DNA of 64,000 nt from an uncultured Pelagibacteraceae bacterium (GCA_902523515.1 CABYZT010000004.1:1-64000), one strand, 5' to 3'. Positions 26,542-35,885 are shown, counted from the first letter of the stretch. Translations and numbers: made by a program. Notes: generated by a model from the letters alone, not told the origin.

Positions 26542-27790
26542 CTACCCTCTTTCCTAAAAGTCTGAAATAGAAAAACATAAACATTAAAAGCAATACAACG
26601 ATTACTATTGAAACAGCTGAGCCCATTCCAATGTCTGATATTGCAAAACCTTGCTGATAAACATTTATTGGTAAAGTTCTTGTTCCTGATGCACCTCCAG
26701 TTAATAAAAAGACGTCCTCAAATTTATTAAAATTCCAAATAAATCTAATCATGAATAAAATCGAAATTACTGCAGTAATTTGGGGAAGTGTAATATTAAA
26801 AAATTTTTGAAAGGGACTTGCCCCATCAACATCAGCTGCCTCATATAATTCTTTAGGAATTGCTTGAAGTCTCGCAAGAATAAATAAAAAGGCTAAAGGA
26901 AAATACCTCCAAATTTCAAACATTATAACTGTTGTAAGCGCTAACCTTAATTTAAAATCAAATCCCAAAATACTAATTTCAATATATTTTTGTCCAAGCA
27001 GATTTATTGGAGTTTCAATAATTTGATAATTTAATAGTAAACTATTTAATGTACCACTATTCGGATCGAGTAAAAGTTCCCAGGTATAAGCTAATGCAAC
27101 AACTGGAGCAACATAAGGGAAAAGGAGAACACTCCTCATAAATGTTCTTCCATAAAATTTTTGATTAACCATTTGAGCAGTTAAAATACCAAATATTATT
27201 GAGCCAACAGTTCCAAAAAATGTGTAATAAAAAGTTGTAAGTAATAAGTCTACAAATTCATTTTCGAATAAAACCTTTTTAAAGTTTTTGAGAGTAAAGT
27301 TAGTATTAAGTAATATATTATCAGATTTTCCCTCTAATTTTGGTTTAATTGATTTAAGATTTTTTTTGTCTATTTTTGATCCATCATTTGTTGCAAATAT
27401 TGCTTGGAAATTTTCCCTATATTTAGCTGGCCAATTTCCAAATTCACATTTTAGTTTTTGCTTTTTATAAGAGCATCTTGGATCTAAATTTTCTATTTCA
27501 AAATTTTTTGGAAAATTATCTTGAAACGAAACATCTCTAATTTCTTGAATTAATGAACTATTTCTTAACTTATATAATATTTTTATTTTAGTAGGTTCAT
27601 CAGAAATAGATTTTACAATTTTTTTTGCTCTTGGTTCTGGAATTCGAATATCTTTTAATTCAACTTCTTTAAAACTAATCCAAATATTTGCAAAAATTGG
27701 AAATAAAATTATTGAAAAAACTAAAAGAACTGCAGGTAAAGTTAGTATGTATGCAGTTTTTTTTTCTGTATTTGCTAGAGTGTCATTCAT
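26531..27790 (-). CDS. Carbohydrate ABC transporter permease (MalF type) with periplasmic insert
   Basis: A 419-residue protein. A first helix (about 14-34) is followed by an insert of about 130 residues carrying a Cys pair (RCSYKKQKLKCEFG), then the usual six-helix permease domain with the EAA loop LYEAADVDGASPFQKFFNITLPQI. The insert is like the P2 loop of MalF, which contacts the binding protein. ATG 27790 follows the T-run of the preceding hairpin directly, leaving no room for a normal ribosome-binding site. Confidence 0.92.
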   Translation of the reverse strand: MNDTLANTEKKTAYILTLPAVLLVFSIILFPIFANIWISFKEVELKDIRIPEPRAKKIVKSISDEPTKIKILYKLRNSSLIQEIRDVSFQDNFPKNFEIENLDPRCSYKKQKLKCEFGNWPAKYRENFQAIFATNDGSKIDKKNLKSIKPKLEGKSDNILLNTNFTLKNFKKVLFENEFVDLLLTTFYYTFFGTVGSIIFGILTAQMVNQKFYGRTFMRSVLLFPYVAPVVALAYTWELLLDPNSGTLNSLLLNYQIIETPINLLGQKYIEISILGFDFKLRLALTTVIMFEIWRYFPLAFLFILARLQAIPKELYEAADVDGASPFQKFFNITLPQITAVISILFMIRFIWNFNKFEDVFLLTGGASGTRTLPINVYQQGFAISDIGMGSAVSIVIVVLLLMFMFFYFRLLGKRVDEN

Positions 27791-27791
27791 A

Positions 27792-27825
27792 AAAAAAGCG
27801 GATAATTTATATTATCCGCTTTTTT
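27792..27825 (-). terminator. Hairpin terminator between binding-protein and permease genes
   Basis: Bases 27792-27806 and 27811-27825 form a perfect 15-base inverted repeat with a TTAT loop. On the minus strand it ends in a run of T that reaches to within one base of the next start codon. It should reduce expression of the permeases relative to the binding protein; as the arms carry A and T runs, it could also act in the other direction. Confidence 0.85.
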
Positions 27826-27837
27826 ATAAAATTAAAA

Positions 27838-29169
27838 TTATTTGAATTTAGCTAATGATTTGTTAATCATATCAACAGCTTCATCAACGTCAATTTGATC
27901 ATCAATATAAAGTCTAGTAATTCTATTTATAAATTGAGAATTTATGACTTTTGACGCTCTTGATAGTTCTCCTTCTTTAACACCCCATCTGTTTGCAGTA
28001 TCTAAACCAGCTACAATGTTATTAATAACATCTGGGTCATAAAGATCTGACAAAGGTGCTTTTCTATCAACTCCAACAGGTAGTTTACTCCAAGCTTTTG
28101 TGAAAGCCTCAGGGTCACTTGAATTTCCTCTTCTTACTGGAAATTTACCTTCTGGAGCTATCGATAATGTACTTGTGTAACCTTCATCCATTGAGTACAT
28201 GATAAATTGTTTAGCTTCATCTGTATCAGCATCAGCTGTTATACCAAAATATCTAACATCTGCCCATGCTGCACCTTTCTTATTACTAGGTCCACTAAAA
28301 TTAGTAATGAAACCAGTTTTAGAAGCTAGCTCAGGTGATGTTGGATCACTGTTAATTGTTGGTGGAGCTGAGTCTCTTAAACCTGCAAGCTCATCCATGA
28401 TGAATGGAGACCAAATAATCATTGGAGTTTTACCTGCAAAATAAAGTGCTCTAGACTGTTTCCAGTACAATTCTCCTGGAGGACTTGCTTTTGCAATTAC
28501 TTTATAAAACTCTAATGCTTCTTTTAGTTTCTTACCTTGTTTTTTAATACCACCTTTTTTAACAATATTAACTCCATTTGCTAAAAGAACATGCTCTAAA
28601 ACTTGGCTCATGAAATTTTCATCAGTTTTAGTTGCAGCAACAAAACCAAACATTCCGTTTTGTTTTGATAGTTTCTCAACAGCAGCTACAATGTTTGCGT
28701 AACTTGTTGGTGGTGCTAATTCTGCATTTTCAAAAAGATCTTTTCTATAAACAACCATTTGTGTCCATCCATCAACTGGAACGGCTGCAATCTTTGAACC
28801 TTTTTTTGCCATGTTAAGTGCACCTGGTGCAAATGTATCTTTACCAAGTTCTTTAACAACTGCGTTGTTAGCATCTACATCTAAAATTCCTGCTTCAGCC
28901 CATGGTAATACATATTGTAAAGTATGATAGATTACATCAGGTAAGTCTCCTGCTGCTGCTGCAGCTGTAGCTCTAGTTCCCAAATCTTTTTCTTCTACTG
29001 GGATCACATCTACTTTAATACCTGTTTTAGCTTCAAAAGCTTTAGCCATTTCCTCTTGCTTAGCCATTCGGGCAGGCTGAACTTCTGTAGTCCAAAACTT
29101 TATGTCTGCGTAAACAATACTTGAAATAAAAAAAGATATTACGCAAAACAGTTTAATTATATTTTTCAT
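27838..29169 (-). CDS. Carbohydrate ABC transporter solute-binding protein
   Basis: A 443-residue family 1 binding protein with a signal peptide (about residues 1-21, ending SSIVYA-D). The mature part shows IKFWTTEVQPARMAKQEEMAKAFEAKTGIKVDVIPVEEKDL, LPDVIYHTLQYVLPWAEAGIL and AVPVDGWTQMVVYRKDLFE, typical of MalE/UgpB-like proteins. A very strong ribosome-binding site (AGGAGGGG, 29172-29179) marks the start. Substrate is unknown; the GH63-like enzyme in the same operon hints at a glucosylglycerate-like glycoside. Confidence 0.92.
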   Translation of the reverse strand: MKNIIKLFCVISFFISSIVYADIKFWTTEVQPARMAKQEEMAKAFEAKTGIKVDVIPVEEKDLGTRATAAAAAGDLPDVIYHTLQYVLPWAEAGILDVDANNAVVKELGKDTFAPGALNMAKKGSKIAAVPVDGWTQMVVYRKDLFENAELAPPTSYANIVAAVEKLSKQNGMFGFVAATKTDENFMSQVLEHVLLANGVNIVKKGGIKKQGKKLKEALEFYKVIAKASPPGELYWKQSRALYFAGKTPMIIWSPFIMDELAGLRDSAPPTINSDPTSPELASKTGFITNFSGPSNKKGAAWADVRYFGITADADTDEAKQFIMYSMDEGYTSTLSIAPEGKFPVRRGNSSDPEAFTKAWSKLPVGVDRKAPLSDLYDPDVINNIVAGLDTANRWGVKEGELSRASKVINSQFINRITRLYIDDQIDVDEAVDMINKSLAKFK

Positions 29170-29312
29170 TTCCCCTCCTATTTATTGTTAAAACTATATT
29201 AATTTGAGAATGTTTCGCAAACTACTCACTGTCACATATCAGGTATGTGTTAGTCTCATAGCAAATATTAAAAAATTGGGGAAAAATAGAATTTTGTCAA
29301 TTGTAAGTTGTG
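29170..29312 (-). promoter_or_regulatory. Leader/promoter gap before the binding-protein gene
   Basis: This 143-base gap separates the ATPase gene from the binding-protein gene on the same strand and probably carries its own promoter. It contains the strong ribosome-binding site at 29172-29179 and an inverted repeat CACATA-TCAGG-TATGTG at 29233-29249 that could be an operator. No clear -10/-35 pair stands out to me. Confidence 0.4.
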
Positions 29313-30368
29313 CTAAGATTTTAGTCTTTTTCCATTTTCATCAAAAATAAAAATGTCATCTAGATCAAATCCAATTTTACTTCCAATTTCTATGTTGCTT
29401 GGTATCTTGGCACTTAACTGATGTTGTTCTTTTTTCATGTAAGCAATTTTTTCATTACCTAAGTTTTCAATTAATTCGATCTCAGGATTAAAAGTAAATT
29501 GATTTTCTTGATTTGCTTTTAAGTGTTCAGGCCTAATACCTACAAAGTGTTTTGATTTATTGAGTTTTAAGTTATCAAACATAATATCATTGCCTAATAA
29601 CTTAATTTTGTTATCAGAAATTACTTTTTTTTCATCAATTTCTAGAATATTCATTTTAGGTGTACCAATAAATTGAGCCACAAAAATATTTGCAGGGTCA
29701 TTATAAATTTCCTCCGGAGTCCCAACCTGTTCAATGTTACCTTGATTTAAAATAACTATTCTGTCTGCTAAAGTCATAGCTTCAACCTGATCATGAGTAA
29801 CGTAAATCATGTTAGTTTTTATTTGATTGTGTAATTTTGATATTTCTACTCTCATTTCAGCCCTTAAAGCAGCATCTAAATTAGATAATGGTTCATCAAA
29901 TAAGAAAATTTTGGGATTTCTGGTGATAGCTCTTCCTATAGCCACTCTTTGTCTTTGACCTCCAGATAATTGTTTTGGTTTTCGCTCTAATAGCTCCTCA
30001 ATTTTTAATATTTTTGCAGCTTGCATTACTTTTGTGTTGATTTCTTCCTTTGGTTTTTTTTCAATTTTTAAACCAAAAGACATATTTTCATAAACATTCA
30101 TATGAGGATAAAGAGCGTAAGATTGAAAAACCATTGCAGTTTGACGTTTAGAGGGATGAAGTTCATTAATCTTTTGATCATTGATAAAAATTTCACCTTC
30201 ATCTATTTTTTCTAATCCCGCAATCATTCTTAGGAGAGTTGATTTTCCACATCCTGATGGTCCAACTAATACAAGAAACTCATCTTCTTTACCTAAAAGA
30301 TTAAAATCTGTGATTATTTTATTAGATCCGAATGATTTATGTACTCCAGTAAATTTTATGTTAGCCAT
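29313..30368 (-). CDS. Carbohydrate ABC transporter ATPase (MalK/UgpC type)
   Basis: A 351-residue protein: Walker A GPSGCGKST (about residues 37-45), Q-loop FQSYALYPHMNV, signature LSGGQRQRVAIGRA, Walker B IFLFDEPLSNLDA, switch His in VTHDQVEAMTLADRI, then a C-terminal TOBE regulatory region (VGIRPEHL). It is the only ATPase encoded with either of the two carbohydrate importers here. It starts 1 base after the tandem-NTF2 gene ends, tying the two together. Confidence 0.95.
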   Translation of the reverse strand: MANIKFTGVHKSFGSNKIITDFNLLGKEDEFLVLVGPSGCGKSTLLRMIAGLEKIDEGEIFINDQKINELHPSKRQTAMVFQSYALYPHMNVYENMSFGLKIEKKPKEEINTKVMQAAKILKIEELLERKPKQLSGGQRQRVAIGRAITRNPKIFLFDEPLSNLDAALRAEMRVEISKLHNQIKTNMIYVTHDQVEAMTLADRIVILNQGNIEQVGTPEEIYNDPANIFVAQFIGTPKMNILEIDEKKVISDNKIKLLGNDIMFDNLKLNKSKHFVGIRPEHLKANQENQFTFNPEIELIENLGNEKIAYMKKEQHQLSAKIPSNIEIGSKIGFDLDDIFIFDENGKRLKS

Positions 30369-30369
30369 T

Positions 30370-31455
30370 TTATTTTTTTATACTTTCTAAGACATCAACT
30401 CCAATTTGTTTTAATATATGGACTATATCAATTGGAACCCAATTTTCACGAATTTTTCCTTCATCATGATGATAAAAATCCATAACCCTCATAGTTACTT
30501 TTTGATTTTCAGATTTATAACCTAGCCAATCTTCTGCTCCATATGTGGCTTGAATGCTATTCCATCCAGCAGTTAACGAAAATTTTCCATCTCCTAATTC
30601 ACAATAATGACCAAGTTCCCAATAATTTCTTTCTTTAAAAGTTTTTCTAAAAGGTAATTGATGATTATCTACAAATCCCTCTAAAGTTCTTGCGGTACCA
30701 ATACCACTTGGTCCATACCAAATCATTTTTTTATGCCAATAATCTTTTTGTGGATGTTTTATTAATTTTTCCTTAAGATCTTTATCAGAAGAAATCTCTA
30801 ATTCAGGTTTTATATTTAAGCTTCTCTGCATGGTAAGTGATTGTTCCAAATTATTTTTCGAAATTTGCATATCCTTTTCAAAAAAATTAACACCATCAGT
30901 ATTAATTGGGTTCAGCCAATTGCCTTCAGAGCCTCTTGAATTATTTAATGGATTTGTTCCAGTTTGAATTAATAGATCTATTAAATCAATTAAAATATAA
31001 CTCTCAATAATCTTGTTATCCTTTAGTTCATGAATTTCACAACATTTTAGATTTATCATTTTGTTGTTTGGTTTGATACCCAGCCATGTTTTTTTAAACA
31101 CTCCTGATAAAGTAGAAATTGTTCCGACCTGAATTTTGTCCCTAAAAGCCCCACTAATTACTAGCTGTTCTCTTCTTTCAAGATCAGGAAATGAGTTAAA
31201 CAATGGTTTCCAGAATTTTTCCTTAAAATCATGAATTCCAATAAATTCATTTAATGGATAGAAACAATTAATACCAACATTTTTATAGAACATATTTTGA
31301 AGGTTTTGATCGAGCCTAGAAATGCCCTCTTTTACTATCGTACCTAAATATTTTCTAACAACCTGTTTGTAATTATAGTTTTCCTCGGGAGTTATAACTA
31401 TTTTTTCTACGTTCTCCTGACCCTTAAGACCTGTATCAAATTGTTCTATTTGCAT
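30370..31455 (-). CDS. Tandem NTF2-like (SnoaL-type) protein, 1
   Basis: About 361 residues from ATG 31455 (a GTG at 31485 would crowd the divergent promoter). It holds two SnoaL/NTF2-type alpha+beta barrels. The first, about residues 40-170, has INCFYPLNEFIGIHDFKEKFWKPL, FPDLERR and CCEIHELKDNKIIESYILID. The second, about 240-360, has MIWYGPSGIGTARTLEGF, YCELGDGKFSLTAGW and MDFYHHDEGKIRENWVPIDI. Such barrels act as isomerases, cyclases or binding folds. It is first in the minus-strand operon with the MalK-type ATPase and divergent from a bicupin gene. Exact function unknown. Confidence 0.75.
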   Translation of the reverse strand: MQIEQFDTGLKGQENVEKIVITPEENYNYKQVVRKYLGTIVKEGISRLDQNLQNMFYKNVGINCFYPLNEFIGIHDFKEKFWKPLFNSFPDLERREQLVISGAFRDKIQVGTISTLSGVFKKTWLGIKPNNKMINLKCCEIHELKDNKIIESYILIDLIDLLIQTGTNPLNNSRGSEGNWLNPINTDGVNFFEKDMQISKNNLEQSLTMQRSLNIKPELEISSDKDLKEKLIKHPQKDYWHKKMIWYGPSGIGTARTLEGFVDNHQLPFRKTFKERNYWELGHYCELGDGKFSLTAGWNSIQATYGAEDWLGYKSENQKVTMRVMDFYHHDEGKIRENWVPIDIVHILKQIGVDVLESIKK

Positions 31456-31505
31456 AAATTTTTTGTTAGATAAATTTAGTATCACAAAATATAGTTGAAA
31501 AAAAT
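31456..31505. promoter_or_regulatory. Compact divergent promoter region at the heart of the double transporter locus
   Basis: Only about 50 bases separate the start codons of the leftward tandem-NTF2/ABC operon and the rightward bicupin/ABC operon. Both promoters must overlap here or lie within the opposite genes. This arrangement usually means shared control, with one regulator switching both sides. I see no clear palindrome in it. Confidence 0.4.
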
Positions 31506-32450
31506 ATGAATAATCGATTAGCTAAATTCGAAGATCTTATACCAAGCACTTTGCCATTTGTTGAGGGGAAACTTGAGGGACACAAAGAAAGAAAAAATTA
31601 TTCTATTGTAGGCCCAGGTGTAGCAGAAGATAGTAAACAATTTGTTAAAATAGCAATGCCCCATAGCTTTAATCTAGGTGCTGTGTCTGCCATGCCCAAA
31701 AATGGTTCTGGTTTACATAGCCATACAACTGCAGAAGTTTTTATTATTTATTCTGGTAAATGGAAATTTTATTGGGGAGCGGAAGGTAAAGATGAAACAA
31801 TATTAAGTGCTGGAGATATTATCTCTATGCCCACTAATATGTTTAGGGCATTTGAAAATGCGGGTAATGAAGAAGGTTTAATTTTTGTAGTTTTAGGTGG
31901 AGATGATCCTGGAATAATAACTTGGGTTCCAAGTGTTTTAGAAAAAGCAAAAAAAACAGGTATGGCGCTTTTAAATGATAATTCATTAATTGATTTATCT
32001 ATAAATGAAATTCCAAAGGAAAAAAGTGTTCTTGAGCCTATTTCTAAAGACGAAATAAAAAAATTTGATAATTATAAACTAAATGAGCTAGAAAAATTTA
32101 TATACAAAAATAATGAAAATACAAAACATGTTAATAAGATAAACGACAATATTAATTTAATTCAAATTCTTGGAAATAAATTTGAAAATAAAAATTATCT
32201 ACCATTAATAAATCAAGATACTGGATTTAATCTTTCAATTTTAAAATCAAATAAAGGGCAAATCAATAATTTAAAATTTAAAAAACCTACAATATTGTTT
32301 TCAAGAACTGGAAAGTGGGAGATATTAATTGATAATTTTCAATGTATTTTAAATCCTAAAGATACAATTTCTATCCCAATTAAGTCTAACGTTAGTATAA
32401 AGATAAATGAAAATGAGAATTGTTACTTAAATTGTGTAACGCAAATCTAA
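31506..32450 (+). CDS. Bicupin protein
   Basis: A 314-residue protein with two cupin barrels. The first (about residues 50-135) has a good metal-type motif, GSGLHSHTTAEVFIIYSGKW, and GDIISMPTNMFRAFENAG. The second (about 210-310) is degenerate: FSRTGKWEILIDNFQCILNPKDTISIPI lacks the histidines. It resembles bicupin dioxygenases and isomerases in outline. Its stop and the start of the next gene overlap as TAATG, indicating coupling with the second tandem-NTF2 protein. Substrate unknown. Confidence 0.75.
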   Translation: MNNRLAKFEDLIPSTLPFVEGKLEGHKERKNYSIVGPGVAEDSKQFVKIAMPHSFNLGAVSAMPKNGSGLHSHTTAEVFIIYSGKWKFYWGAEGKDETILSAGDIISMPTNMFRAFENAGNEEGLIFVVLGGDDPGIITWVPSVLEKAKKTGMALLNDNSLIDLSINEIPKEKSVLEPISKDEIKKFDNYKLNELEKFIYKNNENTKHVNKINDNINLIQILGNKFENKNYLPLINQDTGFNLSILKSNKGQINNLKFKKPTILFSRTGKWEILIDNFQCILNPKDTISIPIKSNVSIKINENENCYLNCVTQI

Positions 32451-33412
32451 TGAAAGGGTTTGATCCAAAATATAAAAACTTCCCTGATTATATTCTCAAA
32501 ATAACTAAACAAATTTGGGAAAAGAAAGATGTTGAGTCTATCGCTCAATTTTATACTGACAATATTCCTGTTAGATCTCCATTTGGAGTTACTTATGGAA
32601 ACAAACCTGTAATTGACGCAACTTATGCAACCTTAAAAGAATTTCCTAACAGGCAGTTGCTTGGTGAAGATGTAATCTGGAATGGAAATGATGATTTAGG
32701 ATATCACTCTTCTCACAGAATTTTAAGCAAAGGAACACATCTTGGTGATGGTTCATATGGTAAACCAACTAAGAAAAATATTTATTATAGAGTAATTGCT
32801 GATTGTGCCTGTAAGAATAATCAAGTCTATGATGAATGGATTGTCCGTGATCAAGGTGCAATGGTAAGACAACTAGGATTTACACCAAAAGAATTTGCTC
32901 AAATGATTATTGATAAAGAAGGTGGCGCTTACAAAGCACAACAATTATTCAATTCAAACTCAGAGATGAAATCAGATTATAAACAAGGTGTTGTGCCTGA
33001 TAACTCAGCTGGGAGTAAATACTCAAAAATATTGAAAAATATCTTTAAAAATAACTATAATTTTTCTGATTATGCAAGAGCTGCAACTATCTATTGGCCT
33101 GGAAATAGAATTGGACATGGAAGAGAGGATATTTTTAAATTTTGGAATAATTTAAAAAATACTTTTAGTGATATAAAGTTTTCAATAGAACACGTTGGTT
33201 ATTTGGAAGAGCCAGATAAAAATCCCAAAGCTTCAATAAGATGGTTTTTAGAAGGTAGTCATTCTAATGACACTTTAAATTTTGAAAAAAAATCAAATAA
33301 AAATATTTTCATAATGGGTATAAACCATGCAGAAATAATCGATGGAAATGTTATAAGAGAATGGGTTTTATTTGATGAGGTTGCAATTTGGAAACAAATT
33401 TTAATGAAATAA
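32450..33412 (+). CDS. Tandem NTF2-like (SnoaL-type) protein, 2
   Basis: A 320-residue protein; ATG 32450, overlapping the bicupin stop, is preferred over an upstream in-frame start inside that gene. It has two SnoaL-type domains: residues about 15-150 (IWEKKDVESIAQFYTDNIPVRSPFGVTYG, YRVIADCACKNNQVYDEWIVRD) and about 190-320 (ATIYWPGNRIGHGREDIFKFW, NHAEIIDGNVIREWVLFDE). The layout matches the divergently encoded protein at 30370-31455, so they may be distant paralogues or act as partners. Confidence 0.75.
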   Translation: MKGFDPKYKNFPDYILKITKQIWEKKDVESIAQFYTDNIPVRSPFGVTYGNKPVIDATYATLKEFPNRQLLGEDVIWNGNDDLGYHSSHRILSKGTHLGDGSYGKPTKKNIYYRVIADCACKNNQVYDEWIVRDQGAMVRQLGFTPKEFAQMIIDKEGGAYKAQQLFNSNSEMKSDYKQGVVPDNSAGSKYSKILKNIFKNNYNFSDYARAATIYWPGNRIGHGREDIFKFWNNLKNTFSDIKFSIEHVGYLEEPDKNPKASIRWFLEGSHSNDTLNFEKKSNKNIFIMGINHAEIIDGNVIREWVLFDEVAIWKQILMK

Positions 33413-33415
33413 ATT

Positions 33416-34543
33416 ATGAGTAAAATTAAAACAACACATGTGGGAAGTTTACCAAGATCAAATGAATTATCCAAACTCTTGTTTAAAAAAGATCAAAAGG
33501 AAAAAATAGATTTAAATCAATTTGATAAGATTGTTCAAAAAGATGTTAACAACATTGTTAAAAAACAAATCGAGGTTGGAATTGATTATATTAGTGATGG
33601 TGAAATGTCTAAGATTAGTTATGCAACTTATGTTAAGGATAGAATTGATGGATTTTCTGGAGAGAGTGAGAGAAAAGCACCAAAAGATTTAGATGACTTT
33701 CCCTCTTTCAAAGAAAGAATTGCAAGAACAGGTGGTACACCAACTTATACAAGACCATGTTGTACTAGTGAATTAAAAATTAAAGATAAAACTTCCCTAA
33801 CAAAAGATATTGATAATTTTAAACAAGCATTGGAAAAAAATAATCATAAAGATGGATTTATGAACGCTGCTTCACCAGGAGTTATTTCAGCCTTTTTACC
33901 TAATAAATTTTATAAAAATGATGATGAGTATTTAGAAAACTTATCTAACCTTATGAAAGATGAATATGAAGAAATTACCTCAAATGGATTAAAACTTCAG
34001 TTGGATTGTCCAGATTTAGCTCTTGCTAGACATATGACTTTTAAAGATTTAACAGAATCTGAATTTCTTATTAGAGCTGAAAAACAAATAGAATGTCTAA
34101 ATAATGCTATTAAAAATATAAACAGCTCTAATATAAGACTACATATCTGTTGGGGAAATTATGAAGGACCTCATCTACATGATATTCCTTTAGAAAAGAT
34201 AATGCCAATTGCATTAAAAGCTAATGTACAGACTTATCTAATTGAGTCATCTAATCCAAGACATTCTCATGAGTGGCAAATTTTTGAAAATTTAAAAATT
34301 CCAAGTGACAAAATAATTGCCCCAGGTGTAATAGATTCTACAACAAATTTTGTAGAACATCCCGAAGTTGTAAAAAATAGAATTTTAACCTTTTCTAAAG
34401 TCATTGATGCAGAACAATTACTAGCTGGGACTGATTGTGGATTTAGTACCTTTGCTGGTTTTGGAAATGTAGACGAAAATATAGTTTATAAAAAACTCGA
34501 AGCGCTCGTAAGAGGCTCAGAGCTTGCGTCAAAAGTGATTTAA
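33416..34543 (+). CDS. MetE C-terminal-like zinc methyltransferase/lyase
   Basis: A 375-residue protein resembling only the catalytic half of cobalamin-independent methionine synthase. THVGSLPRS marks the start. HICWGNYEG gives the HxC zinc pair and AGTDCGFST the third Cys. DGEMSKISYATYV and DCPDLALARHM match YxjG/EaCoMT-type relatives. With these ligands it probably activates a thiol for methyl or alkyl transfer, or C-S cleavage. It follows the tandem-NTF2 gene by 3 bases and precedes a transporter operon. Methionine synthesis is not the only option, given the context. Confidence 0.8.
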   Translation: MSKIKTTHVGSLPRSNELSKLLFKKDQKEKIDLNQFDKIVQKDVNNIVKKQIEVGIDYISDGEMSKISYATYVKDRIDGFSGESERKAPKDLDDFPSFKERIARTGGTPTYTRPCCTSELKIKDKTSLTKDIDNFKQALEKNNHKDGFMNAASPGVISAFLPNKFYKNDDEYLENLSNLMKDEYEEITSNGLKLQLDCPDLALARHMTFKDLTESEFLIRAEKQIECLNNAIKNINSSNIRLHICWGNYEGPHLHDIPLEKIMPIALKANVQTYLIESSNPRHSHEWQIFENLKIPSDKIIAPGVIDSTTNFVEHPEVVKNRILTFSKVIDAEQLLAGTDCGFSTFAGFGNVDENIVYKKLEALVRGSELASKVI

Positions 34544-34626
34544 TTATCTCTTTTATTCTTTTTGAGGAATAGATATAGTTTTTGAACTTAAATTATAATT
34601 TAACTAATAAATATAGAGAGAAAAAT

Positions 34627-35847
34627 ATGAGAAAAATACTAGTTACTTTATTGTTTCTACTATTTGGAACATCTGCTTTTGCAGATTGTAACATTAAAAG
34701 TGGTTCAATAAACATTTTGGCTAATGATTTTCCTGCATTAAGAACTTTCGTTGAAACTTCTAAACAATGTAAAGGAAGTGCTGATTTTAAAGTGACTCAC
34801 TCATCTGAGCATAACAAAATCGCAGTGCCAGCATTAACCGCAAATCCTTCTGAGTTTTCTGCTAGGATTGCAGCTAACAGTTCAATTGTTCCTTTAATGA
34901 ACCAAGATTTAATTAGACCATTAGACGATCTTGTTAAAAAATATGGTAAAGGAATTCAGGACTCACAATTAATCACAATTGACGGAAAAGTAATGGCTGT
35001 AGCTTTTATGGCTAATACTCAACACTTATACTACAGAGAAGATGTTTTAAAAGATCTTGGTATAGCAGTTCCAAAAACATACGAGGAAGTAGTTGCTGCA
35101 TCTGAAAAAATTAGAGCTTCAGGTAAAATGCAATATCCTTATGCTGCTGCATATAAAGCGGGTTGGAATTTAGCAGAAGAGTTTGTAAACATGTTTATCG
35201 GTCACGGTGGTGAATTCTTTAAATCTGGAAGTGCACAACCAAATATAAATAATGCTAAAGGTGTTGCTACTTTAAATATGTTAAAAAAATTATCTGAATT
35301 GAGTAACCCTGATTACTTAACTCATGATAGTGAAGCAATTAAAGTAGAATGGGAATCCGGAAATGTTGCATTGATGACATTATGGGCATCTAGATCAGGA
35401 ACGCTTTTAGATGATGAAGGTGATCCTAACATTACTAAGGCAACTAAATTAACTGGACCTGCTACTGTAGGTGGAGGAAATATTCCAGCAGCTACATTAT
35501 GGTGGGATGGTTTTACGCTTGCTAAAAACAGATCAGATGCAGACGCAGAAGCAACATTTAGAGCTTTAGCGCATGCAGCATCAAATAAGAAAATGGTAGC
35601 TGACGCTGCTGACCAAGCTGTTTGGTTAGTTGAAGGATTTGTTCCAGGACCAAAATCTATTGGTGTCATCGAAGCTGTAAAAATGGGAGCAAAACCATAT
35701 CCAATGTTACCACAAATGGGTTTAATGCATGGTGCATTAGGAAGTGAAATTGTTGAATTTTTACAAGGAAAAGAGTCTGCAGAACAAGCATTGAAAGATG
35801 TTGAAGCTGCTTACATTAGTAAAGCTAAAGAACAAGGCTTTCTATAA
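34627..35847 (+). CDS. Carbohydrate ABC transporter solute-binding protein, second system
   Basis: A 406-residue family 1 binding protein from ATG 34627, chosen because a signal peptide (MRKILVTLLFLLFGTSAFA) begins there and GAGAG lies just upstream; an earlier in-frame start would put it behind 15 extra polar residues. The mature part has LTANPSEFSARIAANSS, FMANTQHLYYREDVLKDLGI and WWDGFTLAKNRSDADAEATFRALAHAAS. It is rich in alanine and lysine. Substrate unknown; polyols or sugars are typical for the family. Confidence 0.9.
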   Translation: MRKILVTLLFLLFGTSAFADCNIKSGSINILANDFPALRTFVETSKQCKGSADFKVTHSSEHNKIAVPALTANPSEFSARIAANSSIVPLMNQDLIRPLDDLVKKYGKGIQDSQLITIDGKVMAVAFMANTQHLYYREDVLKDLGIAVPKTYEEVVAASEKIRASGKMQYPYAAAYKAGWNLAEEFVNMFIGHGGEFFKSGSAQPNINNAKGVATLNMLKKLSELSNPDYLTHDSEAIKVEWESGNVALMTLWASRSGTLLDDEGDPNITKATKLTGPATVGGGNIPAATLWWDGFTLAKNRSDADAEATFRALAHAASNKKMVADAADQAVWLVEGFVPGPKSIGVIEAVKMGAKPYPMLPQMGLMHGALGSEIVEFLQGKESAEQALKDVEAAYISKAKEQGFL

Positions 35848-35860
35848 AATCTAAAACTTT

Positions 35861-35885
35861 TAAGTGGGGATTAATTCCCCACTTA
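35861..35885 (+). terminator. Hairpin between second binding-protein and permease genes
   Basis: TAAGTGGGGA and TCCCCACTTA form a perfect 10-base stem around TTAAT. No T-run follows, so it may be an mRNA-stabilising or attenuating hairpin rather than a full terminator. It also rules out the GTG at 35864, inside the stem, as the likely start of the permease. Confidence 0.7.

Noticed and set aside
33416..34543. Full methionine synthase MetE
   Set aside because: Only the catalytic half is present (375 residues versus about 750), and the neighbours are transport and NTF2/cupin genes.
35322..35669. 115-residue minus-strand open frame inside the second carbohydrate binding-protein gene
   Set aside because: Antisense shadow; no ribosome-binding site or family features.
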